Below are positions 55,864 to 64,000 of a stretch of DNA of 64,000 bases, piece after piece. Below the pieces are notes generated by a model. It saw only the letters and a list, made by a program, of their open reading frames with translations, made no database searches and was not told the DNA's origin. Location: contig NZ_CP063202.1 in the NCBI RefSeq assembly GCF_019904235.1, forward strand, positions 1,178,001 to 1,242,000, read 5' to 3'. Position 1 is the first letter of the stretch. Each line of letters begins with the position of its first letter. Position numbers and translations under genes: made by a program. Source of the DNA: Erythrobacter sp. SCSIO 43205. GTDB lineage: Bacteria; Pseudomonadota; Alphaproteobacteria; Sphingomonadales; Sphingomonadaceae.

Positions 55864-57074
55864 GAAGCGGTTTCCTCTGCCTCCTGGCCCTCTTCCATGC
55901 TGGCCTGCATATCGTCGATATGGGTCATCACCAGCTTGCCGCTTTTGACAGCAAAGGCGAGGCGACCTTCGACCAGTTCAAGCGCGTCCTTGCCAAAGAC
56001 GTCATAGCGCCAGCCTTCGAGCACTTTGAGGTCGCGCACACCAGCGGCCAACGCCTCCATCTCGTCAGCGCGGGTGAGGAGGCGGGCGGCCACATCAATT
56101 TCGCGCGCGCGGATTTTGAGGAGCAATTTGAGAAGGTCAGCGACCAGTGCGCCCTCTCTACCAAGCGGTGCGCCGCGCTTCATCTTCTCCGGCATTTCGG
56201 ATTTGGGCAAAGGCTCTGCATCTGCGATCACCTTCATCAATCGCTTGCCAATATCATTGTCGCGCCACGCGCCTGAAAGCCCGCGCACCTTGGCAAGGTC
56301 GGCCTGTTTTTTGGGCGGATGCGAGGCGATGTCAGCAAGGGTTTCATCGCGCATGATACGCCCGCGCGGAATATCCTTGTGCTGCGCCTCACCCTCACGC
56401 CAAGCCGCCAGATCTTTCAGCCGGCCAAGGACCAAGGGATTGCGCCCCGGCTGGCGAATTTTCTTCCACGATTGGCTGGGGTCTGTGATGTAATTGGAGG
56501 CATCGGCAAGGCGCTCCATTTCTGCATCCAGCCAATTGCCACGATCGGTTTTGATAAGTTTTTTGAGGATCTTAGGGAAAATCTTCGACAAATGCGTCAC
56601 ATCGCCAATCGCATATTCGATCTGACGATCAGTCAGCGGGCGCCTGCTCCAATCGGTGAAGCGCGCGCCCTTGTCGATTTGAATACCCAGCCAATGATCA
56701 ACAAGGTTGGCATAGCCGATTTGCTCGGACTGGCTGATCGCCATCATCGCGATTTGCGTGTCAAACACCGGCTGAGGCGTTTTGCCGGTCATATTGACGA
56801 TGATCTCAACGTCCTGTCCGCCAGCGTGGAAGACTTTGAGCACTTCGTCATTGTCGGTCAAAAGATCGAGCAGAGGCTTTAAATCGATGCCCTCGGCCAT
56901 CGGGTCAATCGCTGCGGCCTCTTCAGTATTGGCGATCTGTACAAGGCACAGCTCAGGCCAATAAGTGTTTTCCCGCATGAATTCGGTGTCAACTGCGACG
57001 AATTCCGATTTCGAGAGGCGTTCACACAGGTCCGCCAAAGCGTCTGATGTGGTGATAAGATCGTGTATCTTCAT
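55860..57074 (-). CDS. rnd: Ribonuclease D
   Basis: RNase D (404 residues) is a 3'-5' exoribonuclease that trims tRNA and other small RNA ends. DEDD exonuclease motifs are visible (VDTEFMRE and later aspartates, with a DEDDy tyrosine in QIEYAIGDV), and an HRDC helical domain follows about residue 210. The C-terminal 90 residues contain a second HRDC-like region. The leader contains two tandem hairpins (57097-57130). It is divergent from aspS and coupled to oxyR. Confidence 0.95.
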   Translation of the reverse strand: MKIHDLITTSDALADLCERLSKSEFVAVDTEFMRENTYWPELCLVQIANTEEAAAIDPMAEGIDLKPLLDLLTDNDEVLKVFHAGGQDVEIIVNMTGKTPQPVFDTQIAMMAISQSEQIGYANLVDHWLGIQIDKGARFTDWSRRPLTDRQIEYAIGDVTHLSKIFPKILKKLIKTDRGNWLDAEMERLADASNYITDPSQSWKKIRQPGRNPLVLGRLKDLAAWREGEAQHKDIPRGRIMRDETLADIASHPPKKQADLAKVRGLSGAWRDNDIGKRLMKVIADAEPLPKSEMPEKMKRGAPLGREGALVADLLKLLLKIRAREIDVAARLLTRADEMEALAAGVRDLKVLEGWRYDVFGKDALELVEGRLAFAVKSGKLVMTHIDDMQASMEEGQEAEETAS

Positions 57075-57096
57075 ATACCGTCATTTCTTGTCTTTT

Positions 57097-57130
57097 GGGC
57101 GGAGTGCCGCCCTCGGCTCCTCACGGAGCC
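57097..57130 (-). ncRNA. Two tandem tetraloop hairpins in the rnd leader
   Basis: On the minus strand, GGCTCC-gtga-GGAGCC is followed after two bases by GGGCGG-cact-CCGCCC, both perfect six-pair stems, ending 22 nt before the rnd ATG. The first loop, GUGA, is a GNRA tetraloop. This is a candidate cis-acting RNA element, for example a site of self-control by RNase D, and not a known riboswitch. Confidence 0.4.
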
Positions 57131-57152
57131 AAACCTCATTGTGCCACACGAC

Positions 57153-57181
57153 TTGACAAAGCTATGTCCATGCCCTGTTAG
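57153..57181 (+). promoter_or_regulatory. Candidate sigma-70 promoter of aspS
   Basis: A perfect -35 hexamer TTGACA (57153-57158) is followed after 17 bp by TGTTAG (57176-57181), a moderate -10 match. The predicted start is about 75 nt before the aspS ATG. Confidence 0.45.
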
Positions 57182-57266
57182 CGCGCCAATATCCCAGCGG
57201 CTTTGATGCGCTGAATTATTTGGATGCGCCCTTAGCGCCATACATACAAACAGGACAAGAATTTAG

Positions 57267-59063
57267 ATGCACGCCTATCGTACCCACAATTGCGCACAGC
57301 TTTCTGCTGAAAATGTTGGCGAAACCGTCCGTTTGTCGGGCTGGGTCCACCGCAAACGCGACTTTGGCGGGGTTCTGTTCGTCGATTTGCGCGATCACTT
57401 TGGCATTACGCAGATTGTCGCTGACGAAGATTCGCCAGCGCTCGCGGTCTTGGACAAGCTTCGCGCTGAATCGGTGGTGACGATTGATGGCGAGGTAAAG
57501 GCGCGCTCGGCTGACACGGTGAACCCCAAGCTTACGACTGGCGAGATCGAAGTGTTTGCCCGCGCGATTACGGTTCAATCTGCTGCCGAAGAGCTTCCGC
57601 TGCCGGTTGCTGATGAGCTGGAATATCCAGAGCACATTCGCCTGAAGTATCGCTTTCTCGACCTGCGGCGCGAGACGATGCACCGCAACATCATGCTGCG
57701 CAGCCAGGTTATCACATCGCTGCGTAAGCGCATGACCGAGCAAGGTTTCACCGAATTCCAGACGCCGATCCTGACGGCTTCCTCGCCAGAGGGCGCTCGC
57801 GACTTCTTGGTGCCAAGCCGGATGCACCCCAATAACTTCTATGCGCTCCCCCAAGCGCCGCAGATGTTCAAGCAAATGCTGATGGTGTCGGGCTTTGACC
57901 GTTATTTCCAGATCGCGCCGTGTTTCCGCGACGAAGACCTTCGCGCTGATCGCAGCCTTGAGTTCTACCAGCTCGACTTTGAAATGAGCTTCGTGACGCA
58001 GGAAGACGTGTTTCAGGCGTTGGAGCCGGTGCTTGCGGGCACGTTCGAGGAATTCTCAGGCGGCTTTGACGTGACGCCGTCGGGCGAATTCCCGCGCATC
58101 CCCTATGCCGAAGCGATGATGAAATACGGCACCGACAAGCCTGACCTTCGCAACCCGCTGATCATTTCAGATGTCACCAGCCACTTTGAAAAATCGGGCT
58201 TTGGCCTGTTTGAAAAGATCGTTGGCGGTGGCGGCGTGGTTCGCGTGGTCCCGGCTCCAAACACAGCCGACAAGAGCCGCAAGTTCTTCGATGATATGAA
58301 CAATTGGGCGCGCAGCGAAGGTTTTGCTGGCCTTGGCTATGTCACGCGCAAAGGCGGTGAGTTTGGCGGACCCATCGCCAAGAACCACGGGCCAGAGCGC
58401 ATGGAAGAGCTTTACAACGAGCTTGGCCTTGGCCCGGACGATGGCCTGTTCTTTGCTGCGGGCAAAGAGAAGGACGCGGCCAAACTCGCCGGCGCTGCAC
58501 GCACGCAAGTTGGCGAGCAATTGGAGCTTATCGAGCAGAACTGCTTCAAATTCTGCTGGATCGTCGACTTCCCGATGTTCGAATATGACGAAGAGGCGAA
58601 GAAAATCGACTTTTCGCACAACCCGTTCTCCATGCCGCAAGGCGAGATGGAAGCCTTGGAAACGATGGACCCGCTCGACATCAAGGCGTGGCAATACGAC
58701 ATTGTCTGCAACGGCTATGAGCTGTCCTCAGGTGCAATCCGGAACCACAAGCCGGAAATCATGTACAAAGCCTTCGAAATCGCAGGCTATGACAATGCGA
58801 CCGTCGATGCCGAGTTCGGCGGCATGATCGAAGCGTTCAAGCTCGGCGCACCTCCGCACGGTGGCTCGGCTCCGGGTATTGACCGGATCGTGATGCTGCT
58901 CGCCGGTGAAGAGGCGATCCGTGAGGTTATCGCTTTCCCGATGAACCAGAAGGGCGAGGATCTGATGATGGGCGCACCATCCAAAGCAACGCCTGCGCAG
59001 CTTCGCGAGTTGGCATTGCGCCTTGTGGAGCAGCCCCAGAAACAGAAGACGCAGGAAGGCTGA
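57267..59063 (+). CDS. aspS: Aspartyl-tRNA synthetase
   Basis: AspS (598 residues) is a class II synthetase of the bacterial type. It has an N-terminal OB fold (residues 1-105), a catalytic core with motif 2 around [10 protein letters not shown] and motif 3 [16 protein letters not shown] (last arginine), and the bacterial GAD insertion between. Whether it discriminates Asp from Asn tRNA cannot be told by eye; many alphaproteobacteria have a relaxed enzyme plus GatCAB. An AGGACAAG site precedes the ATG, and a strong terminator follows. Confidence 0.98.
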   Translation: MHAYRTHNCAQLSAENVGETVRLSGWVHRKRDFGGVLFVDLRDHFGITQIVADEDSPALAVLDKLRAESVVTIDGEVKARSADTVNPKLTTGEIEVFARAITVQSAAEELPLPVADELEYPEHIRLKYRFLDLRRETMHRNIMLRSQVITSLRKRMTEQGFTEFQTPILTASSPEGARDFLVPSRMHPNNFYALPQAPQMFKQMLMVSGFDRYFQIAPCFRDEDLRADRSLEFYQLDFEMSFVTQEDVFQALEPVLAGTFEEFSGGFDVTPSGEFPRIPYAEAMMKYGTDKPDLRNPLIISDVTSHFEKSGFGLFEKIVGGGGVVRVVPAPNTADKSRKFFDDMNNWARSEGFAGLGYVTRKGGEFGGPIAKNHGPERMEELYNELGLGPDDGLFFAAGKEKDAAKLAGAARTQVGEQLELIEQNCFKFCWIVDFPMFEYDEEAKKIDFSHNPFSMPQGEMEALETMDPLDIKAWQYDIVCNGYELSSGAIRNHKPEIMYKAFEIAGYDNATVDAEFGGMIEAFKLGAPPHGGSAPGIDRIVMLLAGEEAIREVIAFPMNQKGEDLMMGAPSKATPAQLRELALRLVEQPQKQKTQEG

Positions 59064-59085
59064 CCCCCATTCACTTGACGTAAAT

Positions 59086-59133
59086 TGCCCCCTATTCAGA
59101 CCGAGCGTGGTTTTTGAATAGGGGGCATTTTTG
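59086..59133 (+). terminator. Terminator of aspS overlapping the next start codon
   Basis: TGCCCCCTATTCA (59086-59098) pairs perfectly over 13 bp with TGAATAGGGGGCA (59115-59127), followed by TTTTTGTTT. The GGGGG ribosome-binding run and the TTG start of the downstream gene lie inside the right arm and T-tract. Confidence 0.85.
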
Positions 59134-60120
59134 TTTAAGCGGAGTGGTTTTGGACAAGCAGTGGCGGCCTTGGTTGCCCTTGGCGCAGCGCATGGAGCAT
59201 CGGCGGAAACCATCACGGTCGAAGGCGTGTATTCTGCACGAGCCGATCTGCCGCCTGACCTTGAGCTGATCGTGATTGATCAACTCCAAGGCGATCTTGG
59301 ACAGGATCTCGAACTCGCGCTTACCGATAGGCTCGGCAATGTCATTATCCGGGGTGAACCCTATTTCAACATCATTACCCCGAGCGCTCTTCGCGATGCG
59401 AAGGTACAGGTTGAGGGGGAGGATGGCACCATCACCAGCCACCCACTGGCCGCCGATGCGGAGCTTCGTGGCAGCGTGCGCAGCGAGGTGATCGAGCGCG
59501 AGGTGGAGCCTAAGAAAAAGCGCGAATGTGTCCGCCGTGACAATGATGACAAATGTGTGGAGCGGCGCGAGGTCAGGATTGAGTGCCGGGAGCTGTCCGT
59601 TCGCGTGGACCCGCGCCTCTTGCTCACTGGCGCGTTTGGAGAGCAGCTCTACTCTCACAGCGAGCCCCGCGTCGCGATAGAGCGGTTTTGTGCCGATAGC
59701 GATTATGTGCCGTCCATTCTCGACATGGAGAATTCACTGATTGATGCGATGGCGGATGATATTCGCCGCGACCTTGCTCCGATTGAGCGGCGCGAAGGTA
59801 TTCGAGTGATGGAGAGCCGCAAGAATTTGCGCAAAGAAGACCGCAAGCCCTTTCGCAACGCTGTGAAACTGACAGACGATAACGAGGAACTGGCGTGCGA
59901 CGGGTTTGAATCGTTTGAGGCGACGAACCCGACCCATGTTTCGGTTCTCTTCAACATCGGCCTGTGCCGTGAAAGTGCAGGGCGTTTGGAAGACGCGCTC
60001 GAATATTACGATCGCGCTCTCATGGCTGATCCGGGGCGCGATTATCCCACCGATGGCATTCGCAGCGTCCGCAGCCGGATGAGGGCCGAAGAGCAGTTGG
60101 CGCTGCGCGACGCACTTTAG
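59131..60120 (+). CDS. Exported TPR-containing protein, unknown function
   Basis: From a TTG at 59131 the protein has 329 residues with a good signal peptide (basic KR, alanine-rich core, cut after GASA near residue 25). A GTG at 59161 is the only other nearby start but lacks a basic region. The mature part contains two cysteine pairs near KKRECVRRDNDDKCVERRE. A tetratricopeptide-like helix pair lies near residues 265-305 (VLFNIGLCRESAGRLEDALEYYDRAL, with GRLEDALEYYDRAL typical). No family assigned. The GGGGG ribosome-binding run is in the aspS terminator stem. Confidence 0.75.
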   Translation: MFKRSGFGQAVAALVALGAAHGASAETITVEGVYSARADLPPDLELIVIDQLQGDLGQDLELALTDRLGNVIIRGEPYFNIITPSALRDAKVQVEGEDGTITSHPLAADAELRGSVRSEVIEREVEPKKKRECVRRDNDDKCVERREVRIECRELSVRVDPRLLLTGAFGEQLYSHSEPRVAIERFCADSDYVPSILDMENSLIDAMADDIRRDLAPIERREGIRVMESRKNLRKEDRKPFRNAVKLTDDNEELACDGFESFEATNPTHVSVLFNIGLCRESAGRLEDALEYYDRALMADPGRDYPTDGIRSVRSRMRAEEQLALRDAL

Positions 60121-60311
60121 CTCGAAAACCGCCTTTCCATTGCCCATGAAAAAGGCGCGCGATCCCAGGCAGGGGACCACACGCCAAGGTTGGCTGGGGA
60201 TTTTAGTTGAAGATATGAGCGGAGCGCCGCTCAACCCGACGTGACCGTGCCCCATCGGGGAGCGCGCTCTACGCTCTTACCGCAAGTCCCCACTTGCGAT
60301 TGCTCGCAGCG

Positions 60312-60746
60312 TTAGACGTATTGCTCTTCAAGCATCGTGCTAAATCTGTCGCCTGCAAGGACATCCTGCGATGCCTTTTCGATGACCATGCGCGCCGACG
60401 CATCCAAGTCATCACGCTCCATAGCTTCGCGGAATTTCCCGGCAAGATACTCCTCACCTTCATCCACACGCTTGATCGCCGCGTCGTCACCATCAGTCAG
60501 GCTGTCGACAATTGTCAGGAAAGTCTGATGCGTATCACCGGCGACACTGGTTGTCGTAATCGGTGTTTCGCCATTCTTCGCGAGTGCATTGTTCAGCATC
60601 TCAAGCGTTTGTCGGCGTTGGTCCATGCGGCGCTCAAACGCATTGCGGAGCGCGCGGTTATCGGTCTTTTCATGTGCGAGGCGATAGCCTTCGACCGAGT
60701 CATAAGTGGTTTGTGTAAGCGATTTCAAAAGTTCGATATTGTTCAT
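60312..60746 (-). CDS. DUF2383 ferritin-like four-helix protein
   Basis: The 144-residue protein matches the DUF2383/PA2169 group, helical bundles related to ferritin. It starts at the ATG at 60746 (MNNIELLKSL), preceded by a perfect AAGGAGA site. Typical features are the YDSVEGYRLAHEKTDN helix and the REAMERDDLDASARMVIEKA helix. The frame extends 39 codons upstream without similarity. In related bacteria such genes are stress-induced, and here a general-stress promoter lies upstream. Metal binding is not certain. Confidence 0.85.
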   Translation of the reverse strand: MNNIELLKSLTQTTYDSVEGYRLAHEKTDNRALRNAFERRMDQRRQTLEMLNNALAKNGETPITTTSVAGDTHQTFLTIVDSLTDGDDAAIKRVDEGEEYLAGKFREAMERDDLDASARMVIEKASQDVLAGDRFSTMLEEQYV

Positions 60747-60815
60747 GGTTCTCCTTATTCGGGGTTGGTATTCAACCAGCATCGACAACCGAATGTGCCG
60801 ATCTTTCAATAGGAT

Positions 60816-60841
60816 AACGGGTGAGCCTGGCCATTCGTTCC
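60816..60841 (-). promoter_or_regulatory. EcfG-type general stress promoter of the DUF2383 gene
   Basis: The minus strand reads GGAAC-N17-CGTT, an exact match to the alphaproteobacterial EcfG (sigma-T) consensus GGAAC-N16/17-CGTT. The -10 lies 70 bp before the ATG. The remaining part of this 300-bp divergent gap (60842-61046) holds the acpP leader and a possible TTGACT (60971) -35 element, with no other gene seen. Confidence 0.7.
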
Positions 60842-61046
60842 ATGCGTTCGCCGAGCCGTTCATGAGCTGCGATGGCTCGTGTATTCGACCGTTTTAGGGC
60901 CCCAAAGCCGAGATGAGCGGTCGCAAAGGCCCGCTCGATCCCCACGGGATTTCACATCCTTTCGCGCATCTTGACTTGCACTTGATGAAACCCGCCTCTA
61001 GGGGCAAGAAACAAGTTTCACACCCCACAGTTCAAGAGGGATAAAC

Positions 61047-61283
61047 ATGAGCGATACTGCAACCCGCGTGCAGAAAATTGTCGTCGAACATCTCGGCGTC
61101 GAAGCAGACAAAGTTACGCAAGAAGCAAGCTTTATCGATGATCTGGGCGCAGACAGCCTTGATATCGTCGAGCTGGTGATGGCTTTCGAAGAAGAGTTTG
61201 GCGTGGAAATCCCCGACGATGCGGCTGAAAAGATCGCAACTGTCGGCGATGCGACCAAATTCATCGAAGAAACTCAAGGCTAA
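61047..61283 (+). CDS. acpP: Acyl carrier protein
   Basis: AcpP (78 residues) carries fatty-acyl chains on a phosphopantetheine arm during lipid synthesis. The attachment serine is in [10 protein letters not shown]. The sequence is acidic throughout with few basic residues, as expected. An AGAGGGATAAAC site precedes the ATG. It is followed by fabF, the usual order, but with a terminator-like hairpin and a larger hairpin between them. Confidence 0.98.
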   Translation: MSDTATRVQKIVVEHLGVEADKVTQEASFIDDLGADSLDIVELVMAFEEEFGVEIPDDAAEKIATVGDATKFIEETQG

Positions 61284-61299
61284 GCCCGCACGGGCTTTT
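61282..61299 (+). terminator. Terminator/attenuator at the acpP stop
   Basis: AAGCCCG pairs with CGGGCTT over a two-base centre (four after opening the last pair), followed by a short T-run (TTTTC). It overlaps the stop codon. Partial termination would give more acpP than fabF mRNA, in line with AcpP's abundance. Confidence 0.6.
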
Positions 61300-61335
61300 C
61301 GCTTTCAGCCTGCCTGTTAATCAGGCGGCTGACCG

Positions 61336-61374
61336 ACAGGCCCGGGCCCTTTTGATAGGGGCCGCCGGGCCTGT
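61336..61374 (+). other. Large hairpin in the acpP-fabF spacer
   Basis: ACAGGCCCG (61336-61344) pairs with CGGGCCTGT (61366-61374), and GGCCC/GGGCC continues the stem across a two-base bulge to a 9-nt loop, giving 14 base pairs. There is no T-run, so a role in RNA stability or processing is more likely than termination. Confidence 0.55.
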
Positions 61375-61427
61375 ATTGTATTTGGATCAAATCGAAACAG
61401 CGCCCGCCAATGGGCATGGAGTGTTGA

Positions 61428-62687
61428 ATGCGCCGTGTTGTCGTAACCGGTCTTGGTCTTGTCACCCCCTTGGGAGGGGATGTTGAGACATCTTGGGCGA
61501 ATCTTCTGGCAGGTGAAAGCGGCGCAGGGCCGATCACTCGATTCGATACCGAGGGTCAAAAATGCACCATCGCTTGCGAGGTAAAAGACAAGGACCACCC
61601 TTGGGGCTTTGACCCGGACAAGCGCGTCGACGGCAAGATCCAGCGTCAGGTTGATCCGTTCATCGTGCTCGGCATCGACGCAGCGGGCCAAGCGCTCGAA
61701 GATGCTGGCCTCACCGACCTTTCTGATGAACAAAAAGAGCGCGTCGGCTGCTCCATCGGCTCTGGCATTGGCGGGCTTCCCGGCATTGAGAAAGAGAGCG
61801 TCAATCTGCACGAGCGCGGACCTGGACGGGTTTCGCCGCACTTCGTGCACGGACGTCTGATCAACCTCATCACAGGCCAGGTTCAGATCAAATACGGCTT
61901 TATGGGCCCTAATCACTCGGTCGTCACCGCCTGTTCAACAGGTGCGCACTCTATCGGCGATGCGGCGCGCATGATCGCGATGGACGATGCGGATATCATG
62001 ATCGCGGGCGGGGCGGAAAGCACTATCAACCCACTTGGTATCGCTGGCTTTGCGCAAGCTCGTGCGTTGAACACCAGCTATAACGACCGCCCGAAAGAGG
62101 CGAGCCGCCCCTACGACAAAGACCGCGAAGGCTTTGTCATGGGTGAGGGCGCAGGCATGGTCGTGCTTGAAGAGTACGAACACGCCAAGGCGCGCGGCGC
62201 AAAAATCTACGCCGAAGTCACCGGCTATGGCCTTTCCGGCGATGCCTATCACGTGACTGCCCCGCATCCAGAGGGCAAGGGTGCTGAGCTTGCGATGAAG
62301 ATGGCGCTTAGGAAAGCGGGCCTTGGTCCGGGCGACATCGACTATGTCAACGCCCACGGCACATCGACCATGGCCGATACGATAGAACTGGCGGCGGTTA
62401 AGCGCGTGCTGGGCGAAGGGCTTTCTGGCGCTTCGATGAGCTCGACCAAGAGCGCAATCGGGCACCTTCTCGGTGGTGCAGGCGCTGTCGAAGCGGTGTT
62501 CTGCGTTCTCGCTCTGCGCGATCAGATCGTACCACCAACCTTGAACCTTGATACGCCGGACGAAGGGACCGAGGGCATCGACCTTGTGCCGCATAAGGCC
62601 AAGAAACGCGAAGTGCGCGCGGTGCTCAACAACAGCTTCGGTTTTGGCGGCACCAACGCATCGCTCGTCATGCAGAAGGTGGACTAA
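61428..62687 (+). CDS. fabF: Beta-ketoacyl-ACP synthase II
   Basis: FabF (419 residues) elongates fatty acids by condensing malonyl-ACP with acyl-ACP. The Cys-His-His triad is visible: the nucleophile in TACSTGAHSIG, and histidines in NAHGTSTMA and SAIGHLLGGAGA. Length is typical. It is downstream of acpP and four bases upstream of mltG, forming an acpP-fabF-mltG unit seen in many alphaproteobacteria. Confidence 0.98.
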   Translation: MRRVVVTGLGLVTPLGGDVETSWANLLAGESGAGPITRFDTEGQKCTIACEVKDKDHPWGFDPDKRVDGKIQRQVDPFIVLGIDAAGQALEDAGLTDLSDEQKERVGCSIGSGIGGLPGIEKESVNLHERGPGRVSPHFVHGRLINLITGQVQIKYGFMGPNHSVVTACSTGAHSIGDAARMIAMDDADIMIAGGAESTINPLGIAGFAQARALNTSYNDRPKEASRPYDKDREGFVMGEGAGMVVLEEYEHAKARGAKIYAEVTGYGLSGDAYHVTAPHPEGKGAELAMKMALRKAGLGPGDIDYVNAHGTSTMADTIELAAVKRVLGEGLSGASMSSTKSAIGHLLGGAGAVEAVFCVLALRDQIVPPTLNLDTPDEGTEGIDLVPHKAKKREVRAVLNNSFGFGGTNASLVMQKVD

Positions 62688-62691
62688 ACTG

Positions 62692-63660
62692 ATGCGAAAG
62701 CTCGGCATTGTCGTCGGGCTGGGCCTTGTGGCGATAGTCGCAGGGGCAGCGCTGATTATGTCGATGATGGGCCGGGCTGAGGTCGAGGCAAAGACGCCTT
62801 TCCTCATCCCTGCTGGTTCTTCGCTCACCACGGTTGCGCGCGATCTGGAGACGGCAGGCCATATCAGCTCAGCCGACGGCTTTCTCATCTACGCGCGCGT
62901 GTTTGGCTCCTCTGATCCGATCCAGGCGGGCGAGTTTGAGCTTGAGCCCGGTATGAGCCAGGGCGACATCCTTGCAATGTTCCAATCGGGCGACGTCATC
63001 CGCCGCTTCATCACGATACCCGAGGGGATGCCGAGCGTGCTTGTGTGGGAGCGGCTGATGGCCGAGGAATTGCTGACCGGAGAGGCCGACGTGCCGCTCG
63101 AAGGGTCTGTTCTGCCCGACACCTATTCATACGAACGCGGGCAATCGCGCCAGAGCCTGATTAACCAGATGCAGGAGGCGATGGACCTTTACCTCGCCAA
63201 AGCCTGGGCTGAGCGCAGCGACCGCGCTGTTGTCTCGACCATGCGCGAGGCTGTGATCTTGGCGAGCATCGTCGAAAAAGAAACTGGTACGCCTGAAGAG
63301 CGCGGCACTGTCGCGGGGCTTTATTCCAATCGCCTACGCACAGGCATGATGCTGCAAGCTGACCCCACGATCATCTATCCCATCACCAAGGGTAAACCGC
63401 TGGGCCGCCGTATCCGGCAGTCAGAGATCGCGGCGGTCAATGGCTACAACACCTATACCAAGCTCGGCCTCCCCGACGGTCCGATCACCAACCCGGGGCG
63501 CGAAAGCATTGCTGCAGTGCTGAACCCAGAGGATCACGATTACCTGTTCATGGTCGCCGATGGCACTGGCGGGCACGAGTTCAACGAGACGCTAGAGGGT
63601 CATAATGAGGCGGTGGGACGCTGGTTTCAATTGCGCCGTGAACGCGGGGAAATGGACTGA
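62692..63660 (+). CDS. mltG: Endolytic transglycosylase MltG
   Basis: MltG (322 residues, YceG family) cleaves nascent glycan strands and sets their length. It has one N-terminal transmembrane helix (residues 5-25), a LysM-like domain (about 35-115) and the catalytic domain with the glutamate in SIVEKETG and the signature MLQADPTIIYP. The ATG at 62692 lies just past the fabF stop; the open frame upstream is a shadow of fabF. It acts in the periplasm from the inner membrane. Confidence 0.96.
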   Translation: MRKLGIVVGLGLVAIVAGAALIMSMMGRAEVEAKTPFLIPAGSSLTTVARDLETAGHISSADGFLIYARVFGSSDPIQAGEFELEPGMSQGDILAMFQSGDVIRRFITIPEGMPSVLVWERLMAEELLTGEADVPLEGSVLPDTYSYERGQSRQSLINQMQEAMDLYLAKAWAERSDRAVVSTMREAVILASIVEKETGTPEERGTVAGLYSNRLRTGMMLQADPTIIYPITKGKPLGRRIRQSEIAAVNGYNTYTKLGLPDGPITNPGRESIAAVLNPEDHDYLFMVADGTGGHEFNETLEGHNEAVGRWFQLRRERGEMD

Positions 63661-63764
63661 GGGTGACCTGCGCCGGAAAAGCTCACATTGCCAAGCTGTG
63701 CGATGAAAGTGAAGAAGGTCTTCAATGACCATGCTGTCCAACGGTCCTCGGCGCGAAATCCATA

Positions 63765-64000
63765 ATGGCTAAGCCGTTCATCGTGACGGCGGCCCTCCCG
63801 CCCGATATTCAAAGGTGGGCTGATAAGCTTCGCTGTGAACATTATCCGGCTGAGCGCAACTATCTTCACGCTCATGTCACCATGTTCCACTCCTTTGCCC
63901 CGTCGCTATTTGACGAGCTCAAGGATTTTCTGCCTCAGGTAACGCGCGAATTTGCGCCTCCCAAAGCGTTTGTGACCGGCATTATGGACCTGGGGAAGGG
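63765..64000 (+). CDS. 2'-5' RNA ligase family protein (partial, 5' part)
   Basis: The first 78 codons are present and the gene continues beyond the right edge. The start MAKPFIVTAALPPDIQ and the motif HAHVTMFHSF, which contains the H-x-T-x-F-like signature of the 2H phosphoesterase fold, point to a 2'-5' RNA ligase or cyclic-phosphodiesterase-like protein. The second histidine motif would lie outside the window. The annotation is based only on the N-terminal half. Confidence 0.7.
   Translation, partial: MAKPFIVTAALPPDIQRWADKLRCEHYPAERNYLHAHVTMFHSFAPSLFDELKDFLPQVTREFAPPKAFVTGIMDLGK

Overview
The window is a typical stretch of an alphaproteobacterial chromosome, most likely from the order Sphingomonadales (Erythrobacteraceae-like). 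This is inferred from the moderately high GC content, the protein families and their neighbours, GTG and TTG starts, and intergenic repeat types common in that group. No rRNA, tRNA, insertion sequence, prophage or CRISPR array was found. I found about 60 protein genes; all are complete except the last, which runs off the right edge. Many lie in tightly packed operons with 1-8 base overlaps.

Layout. 1-8.8 kb: a GH24 lysozyme, a membrane GGDEF/EAL c-di-GMP enzyme, the nitrogen pair glnB-glnA (with a candidate sigma-54 promoter), argC, a small SH3 protein, an M17 aminopeptidase and a DUF3298 protein. 8.8-17.4 kb: map, ccmAB, phhB, an SDR, an exported S9 peptidase, a DNA glycosylase, a [2Fe-2S] ferredoxin, cysK and a small membrane protein. 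17.4-37.2 kb: an uninterrupted division and cell-wall (dcw) cluster in the order mraZ-rsmH-ftsL-ftsI-murE-murF-mraY-murD-ftsW-murG-murC-murB-ddl-ftsQ-ftsA-ftsZ. It is preceded by about 500 bp of non-coding DNA rich in direct and inverted repeats. 37.3-45.7 kb: a TPR/SPOR protein, a YbjN protein, proC, a BI-1 family protein, a lipoprotein, and obgE-proB-epimerase. 45.8-53.1 kb: sulfur metabolism on the minus strand, cobA-DUF2849-cysI-DUF934-cysH and sseA-metC-mscS. 53.1-64 kb: a membrane protein of unknown function, queF, rnd-oxyR, aspS, an exported TPR-like protein, a DUF2383 protein, acpP-fabF-mltG and the start of a 2'-5' RNA ligase-like gene.

How it fits together. The dcw genes take UDP-MurNAc through lipid II to septal peptidoglycan and end with the FtsQ/A/Z divisome core. 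mltG and the SPOR protein add further wall functions. The sulfur block supplies siroheme (cobA), reduces APS to sulfite and then sulfide, and handles sulfur amino acids; cysK elsewhere in the window fixes the sulfide.

No clearly new multi-gene system was found. The most interesting signals are regulatory. They are candidate MraZ boxes in four places upstream of mraZ, a perfect DnaA box upstream of ftsZ, a perfect EcfG-type stress promoter before a DUF2383 gene, a near-consensus sigma-54 promoter before glnBA, an aspS terminator whose T-tract contains the next gene's start codon, and repeat copies whose hairpin stems differ in sequence but still pair.
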